Positions 1 to 9,590 of a DNA stretch of 64,000 nt are shown here, piece by piece. The notes below the pieces were generated by a model, which was given only the letters and a program-made list of their open reading frames with translations, had not been told where the DNA came from and ran no database searches. The stretch is from positions 1-64,000 of the forward strand of contig DPXQ01000139.1 of the NCBI GenBank assembly GCA_003527225.1. Direction: 5' to 3'. Each line of letters opens with the position of its first letter. Position 1 is the first letter of the stretch. Made by a program: the position numbers and the translations under genes. Source of the DNA: Rhizobium sp. Its GTDB lineage: Bacteria; Pseudomonadota; Alphaproteobacteria; Rhizobiales; Rhizobiaceae.

Positions 1-887
1 TCGACCTGCAGGAAGCCGTTGTGCATCCAGACATTCGCCATCACAGGGGTGCCATGGGCGCAGCAGGACTGGGCGATCTCGTTTTCGTGATGCGGAAAGA
101 TCAGATCGAGCCCGCCGCCGTGGATGTCGAACTCATGCGGCTTTGCCTTTCCCTTCGGCGAGAGCCGGTCCTTGATCTCCTGCCACAAGTAACGATCCGA
201 CATGGCCGAGCATTCGACATGCCAGCCCGGACGGCCTCGTCCCCAGGGGCTTTCCCAGCCGGGTTCGTTCTCGGCGGAAAGCTTCCAGAGCACGAAATCC
301 TGCGGGTTCTTCTTGTGCGCCTCGACCGCGATGCGGGCACCCGCCTGCTGGTCATCGAGATTGCGCTTCGAGAGCTGCCCGTATGCGGGCATCGAGTGGG
401 TGTCGAACAGCACTTCGCCCGACGCGATATAGGCATGGCCCTTGGCGATCAGCGTCTCGATGATCGCGATCATCTGCGCGATGTTTTCGGTCGCGCGCGG
501 CTCGACGGTGGGGGGCAGGCAGCCGAGAGCGGCCACATCCGCGTGGTATTGCTTTTCGGTCTTCTCGGTGACCGCACGGATCGCCTCGTTCAGGGGCACG
601 TCGGGAAAATCCCGCAAGGCGCGCGCGTTGATCTTGTCGTCGACGTCGGTGATGTTGCGAACATAGGTAACCCGTGATCCGTCGCGTGCGGTTCCCTGAC
701 CCGGGTACAGATGTTTCAGCAGCCGGAAGAGCACGTCGAAGACGATGACCGGGCGGGCATTGCCGATATGGGCGAAATCATAGACGGTCGGGCCGCAGAC
801 ATACATGCGCACGTTGGAGGGGTCGATCGGTTGGAAATCGACCTTCTCGCGCGTCATTGTATTGTAAAGCTTGAGGCTCGCGGCCAT
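1..887 (-). CDS. cysS: cysteinyl-tRNA synthetase, N-terminal part (cut by window edge)
   Basis: Class I aminoacyl-tRNA synthetase that charges tRNA-Cys with cysteine in the cytoplasm. About 295 codons are visible and the C-terminus, which should carry the KMSKS loop, lies off the left edge. The Rossmann-fold class I signature reads HIGN at residues 40-43. C31 in [10 protein letters not shown], the later WHVECSAMS stretch and the HHENEIAQS stretch are the expected zinc and active-site elements of CysRS. The ATG at 885-887 follows GGGAGA by about six bases, which supports the start. It is transcribed away from the lysozyme gene, from a good sigma70-like promoter about 150 bases upstream. Family assignment is very secure. 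Confidence 0.97.
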   Translation of the reverse strand, partial: MAASLKLYNTMTREKVDFQPIDPSNVRMYVCGPTVYDFAHIGNARPVIVFDVLFRLLKHLYPGQGTARDGSRVTYVRNITDVDDKINARALRDFPDVPLNEAIRAVTEKTEKQYHADVAALGCLPPTVEPRATENIAQMIAIIETLIAKGHAYIASGEVLFDTHSMPAYGQLSKRNLDDQQAGARIAVEAHKKNPQDFVLWKLSAENEPGWESPWGRGRPGWHVECSAMSDRYLWQEIKDRLSPKGKAKPHEFDIHGGGLDLIFPHHENEIAQSCCAHGTPVMANVWMHNGFLQV

Positions 888-1029
888 CGAATGTCTCCCA
901 AAGTCAAACTGCCGGCTGGGCCGGGTCGTTTGTCATCTGGGACTGTTCAGGAGACGAAAACGGCCGGGCCAGCGCTTGCGCTAGCGAATAATAATCCCGC
1001 AAATGCAGATCGTCGTTTTCATGGGCGGT

Positions 1030-1058
1030 GTTATGGCGCGGGCAGCGGTTGAGGTCAA
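1030..1058 (-). promoter_or_regulatory. sigma70-like promoter of cysS
   Basis: On the minus strand, TTGACC (plus-strand positions 1053-1058) and CATAAC (1030-1035) are separated by 17 bases. This is the best housekeeping promoter match in the 274-base gap between cysS and the lysozyme gene and implies a leader of about 135 bases. The rest of the gap shows no gene I can support. Confidence 0.55.
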
Positions 1059-1161
1059 GAGGGCACAAGGAGCGACATTTCGGGCTGGCATCGTAATTGC
1101 CATCCTCGTGGCGCAAAGCCTTTCTAGCCGTCACCGCCGCAGTGGTGAGAAGGAAACGTAG

Positions 1162-1911
1162 GTGAGGAAGGCAGTTGGACGAAGCATCATCGGCGCTGTC
1201 ATTCTGACAGCTGCATCGGCTTTCTATTTCGCGTACGATTTCGGCATGTTTCGCTTCACGCCCCCGTCACTCGAGGACTACCCGATCCAGGGCATCGACG
1301 TCAGTCATCACCAGGGCGACATCGACTGGCATAAGCTTGCCGCGCAGCCGGAGGTGAGCTTCGCGATCATGAAGGCGACCGAGGGCGGCGATTTCAGGGA
1401 TCGCAAATTCGCCGAGAACTGGCTGCGCGCGGGAGAGGCCGGCGTCGTGAGAGGCGCCTATCACTTCTTCACCTTTTGCCGGGCCGGCAAGGAACAGGCC
1501 CGGAATGTGCTGGCGACGGTTCCAAGGGAGCCCGGCACACTGCCCATTGCGATTGATATCGAATTCCACGGCAACTGCGACACGGTGCCGACGCTTGAAG
1601 AACTGGCGACCGAGGTCAACGCGTTCGTGATGGAACTCAGGAGCGAGTTTCCGGAAAAGCCCATCTTATACGTCACGCAGGAAGTCTTCGACCGCTATCT
1701 GAAGGGAAATGACTCCCGTTTTCCAGATCACTATCTGTGGCTGCGCAGTATTTCCCGGGAACCCCGTCAGGAAGATTGCAGCCGCTGGTCGATCTGGCAG
1801 TTTGCCGATAACGGCACTCTGGATGGCATTCAGGGCGCGGTGGATCTCAACGCGCTATGCCCGTCGGAAACCGGGTTTTCCCATCTGTTTCCGCCCACGG
1901 CGGAGAAGTAA
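1162..1911 (+). CDS. membrane-anchored glycoside hydrolase family 25 lysozyme
   Basis: Predicted muramidase cutting the beta-1,4 bond between N-acetylmuramic acid and N-acetylglucosamine. The 249-residue protein has one N-terminal hydrophobic segment (about residues 8-26), then a single GH25 domain. Family landmarks are GIDVSHHQG at 44-52 with D46, KATEGG at 71-76, the catalytic DxE pair D132/E134 in AIDIE, and a C-terminal WSIWQFADNG strand. The GTG start is chosen because AGGAAA lies six bases upstream. No cell-wall-binding repeats or holin gene are present, so it looks like a resident envelope enzyme in the periplasm rather than a phage endolysin (inference). The segment could be an uncleaved anchor or a signal peptide. 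Confidence 0.9.
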   Translation: MRKAVGRSIIGAVILTAASAFYFAYDFGMFRFTPPSLEDYPIQGIDVSHHQGDIDWHKLAAQPEVSFAIMKATEGGDFRDRKFAENWLRAGEAGVVRGAYHFFTFCRAGKEQARNVLATVPREPGTLPIAIDIEFHGNCDTVPTLEELATEVNAFVMELRSEFPEKPILYVTQEVFDRYLKGNDSRFPDHYLWLRSISREPRQEDCSRWSIWQFADNGTLDGIQGAVDLNALCPSETGFSHLFPPTAEK

Positions 1912-1920
1912 CCTCAGTGG

Positions 1921-2661
1921 TCACTCCGGCATCCGGTAATCGACGATCTTGTTCTCGCGCACGATGAAGAGCTTACCAGTTTCGGTCTGGTCCGGGCCGC
2001 AGAGCGGCAGCAGGTTGGCGGCCACTTCCGACGGATGGGGCAGGGTGCTCGGATCTTCGCCCGGCATGGCCTGCGCGCGCATGGCGGTGCGGGTCGCGCC
2101 CGGGTCGACGGAGAGAACGCGAAGCGGCAGGCGCTGCGTCTCGCCGGCCCAGGTGCGGGCAAGCGCTTCGACGGCGGCCTTGGAAGCGGAATAGGGGCCC
2201 CAGAACGGCCGGCACTTGTGGGCGGCTGCCGAGGACATGATGAGCGCGCGGCCCTGGTCGGACTTGACGAGCAGCGGCTCTACCGAACGGATCAGCCGCC
2301 AGGTGGCGGTGACGTTGATGTTCATCACACGCTCGAACACCTTGGCCTCGACATGGCCGATCGGCGCGATGACGCCGAGAATGCCGGCATTGGCGACGAG
2401 GATGTCGAGCTTGCCCCAGCGCTCGAATATCGAGCCGCCGAGCGCGTCGATCGCCTTCACGTCGGCAAGGTCAAAGGGTACCAGCGTCGCCGATCCGCCA
2501 ACCGCCTTGATCTCGTCGTCCAGCTCTTCCAGCCCGCCGACGGTACGCGCGCAGGCGATTACATGGGCGCCCGCCTTGGCGAGCTCCAGCGCGGTGAAAT
2601 AGCCGATGCCGCGCGAGGCGCCGGTGACGAGCGCGATACGGTCCTTGAGATTGACGGTCAT
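1921..2661 (-). CDS. short-chain dehydrogenase/reductase (SDR)
   Basis: Classical NAD(P)-dependent SDR of 246 residues with unknown substrate. The cofactor loop TGASRGIG is at residues 13-20, NAG at 91-93, a catalytic serine at 143/144 and the YSASK active site with Y157 and K161. The gene starts only 25 bases beyond the purF stop on the same strand, so it is probably the second gene of a purF transcript. Nothing in the sequence links it chemically to purine synthesis. Substrate assignment is not possible from sequence alone. Confidence 0.88.
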   Translation of the reverse strand: MTVNLKDRIALVTGASRGIGYFTALELAKAGAHVIACARTVGGLEELDDEIKAVGGSATLVPFDLADVKAIDALGGSIFERWGKLDILVANAGILGVIAPIGHVEAKVFERVMNINVTATWRLIRSVEPLLVKSDQGRALIMSSAAAHKCRPFWGPYSASKAAVEALARTWAGETQRLPLRVLSVDPGATRTAMRAQAMPGEDPSTLPHPSEVAANLLPLCGPDQTETGKLFIVRENKIVDYRMPE

Positions 2662-2685
2662 GAAATGTCCTGACTTCCTGGTCGC

Positions 2686-4176
2686 TCAGCCGTTGCTGGC
2701 CATCATCGAGATCTTCCGGCCCATCTTTTCGCCCTCCTTGTCGAGGAGGCGGGTCGGGTAATCGCCGGTGAAGTAGTGGTCGGTGAATTGCGGCTTGTCG
2801 TTGTCGCGCCCGGTGCCGCCGACGGCCCTGTAGAGCCCGTCGATCGACAGGAAGGCCAGCGAATCGGCGCCGATATATCTCGCCATGGCATCTACGTCGG
2901 CATACTGGTTGGCGAGCAGCTTGTCGGCGTCGGGCGTGTCGATGCCGTAGAAGTCGGGAAAGAAGATCATTGGGCTGGCGACGCGGATATGCACCTCGGT
3001 CGCGCCCGCGTCGCGGATCATCTGCACGATCTTCAGCGATGTCGTGCCGCGCACGATACTGTCGTCGACCAGCACGACGCGCTTGCCCTCGATCATAGCC
3101 CGGTTGGCCGAATGCTTGAGCTTGACGCCGAAGGCGCGGATCTGCTGCGTCGGCTCGATGAAGGTGCGGCCGACATAGTGGTTGCGGATGATGCCGAGTT
3201 CGAAGGGAATGCCGCTCTGCTGGGCATAGCCGATCGCCGCCGGCGTGCCGCCATCGGGAACCGGAACGACGACGTCTGCTTCGACCGGGGATTCTTTGGC
3301 GAGATTCTGGCCCATGTTCTTGCGGGTCATATAGACGTTGCGGCCGCCCACGACCGAATCCGGCCGGGCGAAATAGACGTATTCGAACAGGCAGAGCCGT
3401 TCCGGCTGCGGCTTGGCCGGCTTGCGGGCGTCAATGGTGATCGAACCGTCCGGCTGGATCTCGCAGATGATGACTTCGCCGTTCTCCACGTCGCGGATGA
3501 ACTTCGCGCCGATGATATCGAGCGCGCAGGTTTCCGAGCAGAAGATCGGCTTGCCGTCGAGTTCGCCCATGACGAGCGGGCGAATGCCGATCGGGTCGCG
3601 CGCTGCGATCAGCTTCGTGCGGGTCATGGCGAGCATCGAGTAGCCGCCTTCCATCTGGCGGATCGCATCGATGAAGCGGTCGGCCGTGGACGCGTGGCGC
3701 GAGCGGGCGATCAGATGCAGGACGACCTCGGTGTCCGAGGTCGACTGGCAGATGGCGCCGGTGGCAATGATCTGGCGCCGCAGGGTCAGGCCGTTGGTGA
3801 AGTTGCCGTTGTGCGCAATCGCGATGCCGCCTTCTTCCAGTTCGGCAAAGAGCGGCTGCACATTGCGAAGCGCCACCTCGCCGGTGGTGGAATAACGGGT
3901 ATGGCCTATAGCGACCGTGCCCGGAAGTTTTGCGAGCGTCGCCGGGTCGGTATAGTGATCGCCCACCAGCCCCATGCGCTTTTCGGTGTGGAACTGCTTG
4001 CCGTCGAAGGAAACGATGCCCGCCGCTTCCTGGCCCCGATGCTGGAGCGCATGCAGGCCGAGAGCCGTCAGCGCGGCGGCGTCCGGATGCCCCAGAATCC
4101 CGAACACCCCGCATTCCTCATGCAGGGTGTCGCCGTCGATGCCATCTTCGAAAGAGGAGAAATCAGACTGGTTCAT
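2686..4176 (-). CDS. purF: amidophosphoribosyltransferase
   Basis: First committed step of purine synthesis: PRPP plus glutamine gives 5-phosphoribosylamine. The protein is 496 residues from the ATG at 4174-4176; the frame stays open 15 codons further upstream, but the chosen start leaves a normal 21-residue propeptide before the N-terminal nucleophile C22 in EECGVFGI. The N-terminal class II glutamine amidotransferase domain is followed by a phosphoribosyltransferase domain with the PRPP loop VVLVDDSIVRGTT at 367-379. An SDR gene follows 25 bases downstream and cvpA lies upstream on the same strand, the same neighbour purF has in many proteobacteria. purM and purN are also in this window but far away. 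Confidence 0.97.
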   Translation of the reverse strand: MNQSDFSSFEDGIDGDTLHEECGVFGILGHPDAAALTALGLHALQHRGQEAAGIVSFDGKQFHTEKRMGLVGDHYTDPATLAKLPGTVAIGHTRYSTTGEVALRNVQPLFAELEEGGIAIAHNGNFTNGLTLRRQIIATGAICQSTSDTEVVLHLIARSRHASTADRFIDAIRQMEGGYSMLAMTRTKLIAARDPIGIRPLVMGELDGKPIFCSETCALDIIGAKFIRDVENGEVIICEIQPDGSITIDARKPAKPQPERLCLFEYVYFARPDSVVGGRNVYMTRKNMGQNLAKESPVEADVVVPVPDGGTPAAIGYAQQSGIPFELGIIRNHYVGRTFIEPTQQIRAFGVKLKHSANRAMIEGKRVVLVDDSIVRGTTSLKIVQMIRDAGATEVHIRVASPMIFFPDFYGIDTPDADKLLANQYADVDAMARYIGADSLAFLSIDGLYRAVGGTGRDNDKPQFTDHYFTGDYPTRLLDKEGEKMGRKISMMASNG

Positions 4177-4305
4177 GGAAGCAGGCCTTTGCTCGATACG
4201 GGACAAGAATACAGGATACACGGTTTTCGTGACGTCTGCCGATCTATCCCGCTCCGGCAGCGCCCGATGGTCCCTCGACCGACGCGCGGCTCTCGCCGCG
4301 GGCCG

Positions 4306-4917
4306 TCAGTTGTTTGCAGCCGGCGCGTTCTCGGCCGGCACCTGCGCGGGCGGCGCCAGGTCGGTGGGCGCCTGCTCGGCCGGAGCCTCGCCGTCCACCT
4401 GGTCCTTGCCGAGGATGCGGGCGCGGATCTGCGGCTCGATGTCTTCCGGAAGCACGGCTTCCAGCTTCAGGACAAGAGCGTCGAGGAACGGCTTCGATTT
4501 TGCGTTGTTCACCCATTCAGGGCGATGCTTGACGTCGATCAGCCAGTTCCAGAAGGCGACCGCCACGACCAGCAACAGAATGCCGCGCGCGGCGCCGAAA
4601 AGAAAGCCGAGCGTGCGGTCCAGCGCGCCGATGCGGCTGTCGATGATGAAATCGGCGATCCGCGAGGTGATGAAGGAGATGACGATCAGCGCTATGAGGA
4701 AGATGATGCCGGCCGCACCCGCGAGCGCGATGCGGTCATCGGTCGTGTAGTTCTTGATATAGGGCAGGATGTACGGATGCAGATAGTAGGCGGCGGCAAC
4801 CGCGCCGACCCAGCTTGCGATCGAGAGCACTTCACGGGAAAAGCCGCGAACCATGGCAAGGACGGCCGAAAAAAGTACGACACCAATGACAATACCGTCA
4901 AAAATCGTAATAGGCAT
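4306..4917 (-). CDS. cvpA: CvpA family inner membrane protein
   Basis: Small integral membrane protein of the CvpA family, named for colicin V production but with no established biochemical role. The 203 residues contain about four hydrophobic helices (roughly 5-22, 28-50, 64-84 and 103-125) and end in an Ala/Pro/Glu-rich tail after residue 170 that is probably cytoplasmic and disordered. It lies between radA and purF on the same strand, 129 bases before purF, an arrangement known widely and the reason it is often cited with purine genes. ATG start at 4917. Confidence 0.9.
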   Translation of the reverse strand: MPITIFDGIVIGVVLFSAVLAMVRGFSREVLSIASWVGAVAAAYYLHPYILPYIKNYTTDDRIALAGAAGIIFLIALIVISFITSRIADFIIDSRIGALDRTLGFLFGAARGILLLVVAVAFWNWLIDVKHRPEWVNNAKSKPFLDALVLKLEAVLPEDIEPQIRARILGKDQVDGEAPAEQAPTDLAPPAQVPAENAPAANN

Positions 4918-5017
4918 CTATCTCAACTCCAAGACTGCCGGCCTAATGCCCGCATGATATTGTCACCGCGACGACCGGGTGATCCTCCATATACCGCCTT
5001 ATCCGGATATAAAAGGA

Positions 5018-6421
5018 TCAGTCGCCATCCGCTTCCTGTCTGGCCTTCAACCGGGACCCCGCGATGCGCGCAACCAGATCCGGCAGGCTTTCGACTTCGC
5101 TCCATCGTCCCGCCGATCCCTTTGGCAGATCGGATGAGGCAGAAGGCAGGACGGCGCTCGAAAACCCGAGCTTCTCTGCTTCCTTCAGCCGCTGGGCCGT
5201 ATGGGCAACCGGCCGGACGGCACCCGACAGGCTGACTTCGCCGAAATAGACGCAATCGGCGGGAAGGGCAAGACCGGCAAGCGATGAAACAAGGGCGGAT
5301 GCGACCGCCATGTCTGCGGCCGGTTCCGTGATCCGGTAGCCGCCCGCGACATTGAGATAGACGTCGTGGCTGCCAAGCCGCACGCCGCAATGGGCTTCGA
5401 GCACCGCGAGGATCATCGAAAGGCGGGCGGAATCCCAACCGACAACGGCGCGGCGCGGCGTACCGAGAGATGTCGGCGCGACGAGTGCCTGGACCTCGAC
5501 GAGGACCGGACGCGTGCCCTCCATGCCGGCGAAAACCGCAGCCCCCGGCGCTTTTTCGTTGCGCTCGCCGAGGAAAAGCTCTGAAGGGTTGGCGACTTCG
5601 CGAAGCCCCCGGTCCGACATTTCGAACACGCCGATCTCGTCGGTGGGACCGAAGCGGTTCTTCACCGTTCTCAAGATGCGATAGTGATGGCCACGGTCGC
5701 CTTCGAAATAGAGAACGGCATCGACCATGTGCTCGACGACGCGCGGGCCGGCGATCTGCCCGTCCTTGGTCACGTGACCGACCAGAACCATGGTTGCGCC
5801 GGTCTGCTTGGCGAACCTGATCATCGCCTGCACGCCGGTCCTGACCTGGGTTACGGTCCCCGGCGCCGAATCGGCAGTGTCGCTCCAGAGCGTCTGGATG
5901 GAATCGATGATGACGAGATCGGGGCGCTTGCCTTCGGAAATCGTCGCCAGAATGTCCTCGACATTGGTTTCGGCGGCCAGCAATACCTCGGTCTCGGCGG
6001 CATGTAGGCGTTGGGCGCGCAGCCGCACCTGGGCGACGGCCTCTTCGCCCGAGACATAGATGACGCGATGGCCGCGCCGCGAAAGGGCGGCTGCCGCCTG
6101 CATCAGAAGCGTCGATTTGCCGATGCCGGGATCGCCGCCGATCAGGACAGCCGATCCGCGTACGAAGCCGCCGCCGGTCGCGCGATCCAGTTCGCCCATG
6201 CCGGTCGGGATGCGCGGCGCTTCCTCGATCTCGCCGGAAAGCGAGGTGAGCGTGACGGGACGGCCCTTCTTCGGCACCTTGCCGGGGCCGGAACCGATAC
6301 CGCCCATCGGGTCCTCTTCGACGATGGTGTTCCATTCGCCGCAGCCGTCGCATTTGCCCGCCCAGCGGCTGTGCACCGTGCCGCAGTTCTGGCAGATGAA
6401 TTGGGTTTTCGCTTTCGCCAT
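5018..6421 (-). CDS. radA: DNA repair protein RadA
   Basis: RecA-like ATPase that helps branch migration and processing of recombination intermediates. The 467 residues begin with a four-cysteine zinc finger (C10, C13, C24, C27), then the ATPase core with Walker A GGDPGIGKST at 95-104, Walker B LVIIDS at about 169-174, and the RadA-specific KNRFG motif at 254-258. The C-terminal part is the Lon-protease-like domain without a visible catalytic dyad, as is normal for RadA. It precedes cvpA by 100 bases and follows alr on the same strand. Confidence 0.97.
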   Translation of the reverse strand: MAKAKTQFICQNCGTVHSRWAGKCDGCGEWNTIVEEDPMGGIGSGPGKVPKKGRPVTLTSLSGEIEEAPRIPTGMGELDRATGGGFVRGSAVLIGGDPGIGKSTLLMQAAAALSRRGHRVIYVSGEEAVAQVRLRAQRLHAAETEVLLAAETNVEDILATISEGKRPDLVIIDSIQTLWSDTADSAPGTVTQVRTGVQAMIRFAKQTGATMVLVGHVTKDGQIAGPRVVEHMVDAVLYFEGDRGHHYRILRTVKNRFGPTDEIGVFEMSDRGLREVANPSELFLGERNEKAPGAAVFAGMEGTRPVLVEVQALVAPTSLGTPRRAVVGWDSARLSMILAVLEAHCGVRLGSHDVYLNVAGGYRITEPAADMAVASALVSSLAGLALPADCVYFGEVSLSGAVRPVAHTAQRLKEAEKLGFSSAVLPSASSDLPKGSAGRWSEVESLPDLVARIAGSRLKARQEADGD

Positions 6422-6553
6422 TCGCTCGTCGTTTCCGCAGGCAATCTCGGATCAGTCCCGCCAAAACGGAACAAATGCAGAATCATCCGCCTGACATACG
6501 GGCATTGAGGCCGGTATTGCAAGCGGCATTGCGTCTAAGTCTGCCCTCTGCGG

Positions 6554-7720
6554 CTAGTCGGCTATGCCGGTATAGTGCCGCTCGTAGCGCAACCCCATGC
6601 TGGTCAAGAGTTCGTAGCCGATCGTGCCGCCCGCCCGCGCCACGTCGTCGAATGGCATGTTAGGCCCGAAAAGCTCGACATAGTCGCCCGCCGCGATTGC
6701 GCCAGCCGGAACATCGGTGACGTCGAAGATAGTCAAATCCATGGTGATCCGTCCCACTACGGGGACGCGGTGGCCGGCAATGTACCCGCAGGCGCCCGAA
6801 AGCCCGGTCTGGCGAAGCGGAACGCCGGTCCCCGAAAGGCTACGGAGATAACCGTCGGCATAGCCGGCGGAGACGATTGCCAGCCGGCTGTCGCGGACAA
6901 GCGTCTGGGTGCCGCCGTAGCTGACCGTCTGGCCGGCTTTCGCTTCGCGGATCTGAAGGATGCGGGCCTCGGCTTTCGCGACGGGGCGCATTGGGTTGGC
7001 GACGCCGGAGACGGCTTCGCCGCCATATAGGGCGATGCCAGGACGGGTCAGGTCGAAGTGGTAGTCCGGCCCGAGGAAAGTTCCAGCGGAAGCTGAAAGG
7101 CTTGAATCAATGCCTTCGAATGCGGCGCTAACCTTGCGGAATGACTCGAGTTGCCACGGGTTCATCGGCGAAGCGGGATCGTCGCCGCAGGCCAGATGAC
7201 TGAGAACGAGAACCGGCGAGAAGGTGGCAGGGCGCGATACGTCATGGGCAAGCGCCAAAGCGTCGTCGATTGGCAGGCCGAGACGGTTGAAGCCCGTATC
7301 GACATGAAGGGCGCAAGGATGTTCCCCGCGCTCTGCCACGGTCGACATCCAGAAGGCAAGCTGTTCCTCCGAGGCGATAACGGGCACCAGATCGTTTTCG
7401 AAGAAGGTCTCCTCCATGCCCGGCCATATGCCGGAGAGAACGAAGATGCGGGCATCGGGCGCATAGGAACGAAGGGTCTCGCCCTCGGCGGGAACGGCAA
7501 CGAAGAAGTCGCGTGCACCAGCCTCATAGAATGTCGAACCGGCATCCTCGATCCCCATTCCATAAGCGTCTGCCTTGACGACCGCGGCCGTTCGCGCGCT
7601 GCCTGAGCGCCGCGCCATGTCGCGCCAGTTGTCGGCCAGCGCGCCGAGATCGACGGTAAGCCTCAGCGGGGCGGCGAGGAATTCGTCAGACACGGGCGAT
7701 ACGTCAGGAGATGCGATCAT
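6554..7720 (-). CDS. alr: alanine racemase
   Basis: PLP enzyme that interconverts L- and D-alanine, supplying D-alanine for peptidoglycan. With the ATG at 7718-7720 the protein has 388 residues; the frame stays open upstream only to a poor TTG. K49 in VVKADAYGMG is the PLP Schiff-base lysine. Y287 in the GYADGY motif is the expected second acid/base residue. Placed between dnaB and radA on the same strand with gaps of 130-170 bases, so it may have its own promoter. Confidence 0.95.
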   Translation of the reverse strand: MIASPDVSPVSDEFLAAPLRLTVDLGALADNWRDMARRSGSARTAAVVKADAYGMGIEDAGSTFYEAGARDFFVAVPAEGETLRSYAPDARIFVLSGIWPGMEETFFENDLVPVIASEEQLAFWMSTVAERGEHPCALHVDTGFNRLGLPIDDALALAHDVSRPATFSPVLVLSHLACGDDPASPMNPWQLESFRKVSAAFEGIDSSLSASAGTFLGPDYHFDLTRPGIALYGGEAVSGVANPMRPVAKAEARILQIREAKAGQTVSYGGTQTLVRDSRLAIVSAGYADGYLRSLSGTGVPLRQTGLSGACGYIAGHRVPVVGRITMDLTIFDVTDVPAGAIAAGDYVELFGPNMPFDDVARAGGTIGYELLTSMGLRYERHYTGIAD

Positions 7721-7890
7721 GGCAGGTAGCGGTCCGGAATATGGATTGAGGCGGTGTCCCGACAAAACGCCGGCTAGGTCCTGCCACTTTTATTCAAGAG
7801 GCGATGACGGCGCTACGTCGAGGTTTTGCAGTGCACAACAATTATGGCGGAAGAGTGCTGTCAAATGTGCGCGGTCGCCAGTTGCGGCGA

Positions 7891-9387
7891 TCACTGTTCC
7901 TCATAGGCAGTGAACGACGGATCGGCGAGATCGGCAAACCGGGTGAATTCGGCCTGGAAGGCGAGTTTCACCGTACCGGTCGGTCCGTGACGCTGCTTGG
8001 CGATGATGACGTCCGCCGTGCCCTTCACCTTGTCGAACAGGGCTTCCCATTCGGCATATTTCGGATCGGCAGGATCGCGGGGTTCCATGTTCTTCACATA
8101 GTATTCCTCGCGGAACACGAAGAGCACCACGTCGGCATCCTGCTCGATGGAGCCCGATTCACGAAGGTCGGAGAGCTGGGGGCGCTTGTCTTCGCGGCTT
8201 TCCACCGCACGGGAGAGCTGGGAAAGCGCGATGATCGGCACGTTCAATTCCTTGCCGAGCGCCTTCAGGCCCGTGGTGATCTGCGTGATTTCCTGCACGC
8301 GGTTTTCGCCGGATTTCCCCGACCCGGTCATCAGCTGAACGTAGTCGACCACCAGGCAGTCGAGGCCGCGTTGGCGCTTGAGCCGGCGGGCGCGTGCCGA
8401 CAGCTGGGCAATGGAGATGCCACCGGTCTGGTCGATATAGAGCGGCACCTTCTGCATCATCTGGCTGCAGGCGACGAGTTTCTCGAAATCGGCTTCGGTG
8501 ATGTCGCCGCGGCGGATCTTCGAGGAAGAGACCTCGGTCTGTTCGGAGATGATACGGGTGGCGAGCTGTTCGGACGACATTTCGAGCGAATAGAAACCGA
8601 CAACGCCGCCGTTCTTCGCCTTGAATGAGCCGTCCGGCTGGACTTCCGGCTCGTAGGCGGCGGCGATGTTATAGGCGATGTTGGTGGCAAGCGAGGTCTT
8701 GCCCATGCCCGGACGTCCGGCGAGCACGATCAAGTCGGAGCGTTGCAGCCCGCCCATCTTGCTGTCCAGCGACATGATGCCGGTGGAAATGCCGGAGAGG
8801 TGGCCGTCGCGCTCGAAGGCGGCGCCCGCCATGTCGATCGCGAGCGCTACGGCGTCGTTGAAGGATTGGAAGCCGCCGTCGTAGCGGCCGTTTTCGGCAA
8901 GTTCGAACAGGCGGCGCTCCGTATCCTCGATCTGCGCCTGTGGTGGCATGTCGAGCGGTGCGTCGTAGGCGATATTGACCACGTCTTCGCCGATGGTGAT
9001 CAGCGCCCGGCGCAGCGCCAGATCATAGATCGCGCGGCCATAGTCCTCGGCGTTGATGATCGTGACCGCTTCGGAGGCAAGGCGGGCGAGATACTGCGCC
9101 ACCGTCAGGTCGCCGACCTTGTCGTCCGCGGGCAGGAAGGTCTTGATGGTCACCGGATTGGCGGTCTTGCCCATCCGGATGATCTCGGAGGCGACCTCGA
9201 AAATCTTGCGGTGCAGCGGCTCATAAAGATGTATCGGCTTCAGAAAGTCCGAAACGCGGTAATAGGCGTCGTTGTTGACCAGAATGGCGCCCAACAAGGC
9301 CTGTTCGGCTTCGATGTTGTTCGGCGCCTCCCGATATTGCGGCTCGGCCGGCTGGTGGGGGGCGATCTTGCGCACAGCATCGTTCAT
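7891..9387 (-). CDS. dnaB: replicative DNA helicase DnaB
   Basis: Hexameric 5'-3' helicase of the replisome. I take the ATG at 9385-9387, giving 498 residues and a normal N-terminus; an open extension of about 100 codons upstream has no family resemblance and would run through the promoter. The N-terminal DnaB domain (about 20-125) is followed by a RecA-like motor with Walker A GRPGMGKT at 224-231 and Walker B CLVVDY at about 344-349. A short insert after the Walker A helix (about 243-262, AYEPEVQPDG) is of the kind seen in alphaproteobacterial DnaB. It is separated from rplI by a terminator and a promoter region. Confidence 0.97.
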   Translation of the reverse strand: MNDAVRKIAPHQPAEPQYREAPNNIEAEQALLGAILVNNDAYYRVSDFLKPIHLYEPLHRKIFEVASEIIRMGKTANPVTIKTFLPADDKVGDLTVAQYLARLASEAVTIINAEDYGRAIYDLALRRALITIGEDVVNIAYDAPLDMPPQAQIEDTERRLFELAENGRYDGGFQSFNDAVALAIDMAGAAFERDGHLSGISTGIMSLDSKMGGLQRSDLIVLAGRPGMGKTSLATNIAYNIAAAYEPEVQPDGSFKAKNGGVVGFYSLEMSSEQLATRIISEQTEVSSSKIRRGDITEADFEKLVACSQMMQKVPLYIDQTGGISIAQLSARARRLKRQRGLDCLVVDYVQLMTGSGKSGENRVQEITQITTGLKALGKELNVPIIALSQLSRAVESREDKRPQLSDLRESGSIEQDADVVLFVFREEYYVKNMEPRDPADPKYAEWEALFDKVKGTADVIIAKQRHGPTGTVKLAFQAEFTRFADLADPSFTAYEEQ

Positions 9388-9507
9388 CTGGTTCTGTCCG
9401 TCATTCTTTTTCAGGCCTGAACCGGCACCATAGCTCAGGCTTCTCGCCATTGCGCGGTCCTTGTATCCTTGGAATGCATACCCACAGTGATTCACAGGCT
9501 TTGAACG

Positions 9508-9536
9508 CGATAATCCAAATAGATCGCGATTTTCAA
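9508..9536 (-). promoter_or_regulatory. probable dnaB promoter
   Basis: On the minus strand TTGAAA (9531-9536) and TTATCG (9508-9513) are 17 bases apart, about 120 bases before the dnaB ATG. The -10 element sits inside a GCGAT-N11-ATCGC inverted repeat (9506-9526). The -35 matches well and the -10 moderately. Confidence 0.4.
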
Positions 9537-9547
9537 GAAATTTGGTT

Positions 9548-9560
9548 GACTGTGACAGTC
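9548..9560 (-). promoter_or_regulatory. 13-bp perfect inverted repeat upstream of dnaB
   Basis: GACTGT-G-ACAGTC lies just upstream of the putative dnaB -35 element, a usual place for an activator or a replication-linked regulator. A close relative with a two-base centre occurs upstream of acpP (16581-16594). Function is inferred only from position and symmetry. Confidence 0.35.
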
Positions 9561-9590
9561 GCGAATCGGTTGTACGTATTCTATCCCACC

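Noticed and set aside
904..1134. Possible 76-residue minus-strand protein upstream of cysS
   Set aside because: It overlaps the best cysS promoter and leader, has no hydrophobic or family pattern, and lacks a convincing RBS.
2776..5235. Very long open frame on the plus strand opposite purF and cvpA
   Set aside because: Its translation is rich in Asp, Arg, Val and His in the way antisense readings of GC-rich genes are, no family is recognisable, and purF and cvpA on the other strand are unmistakable.
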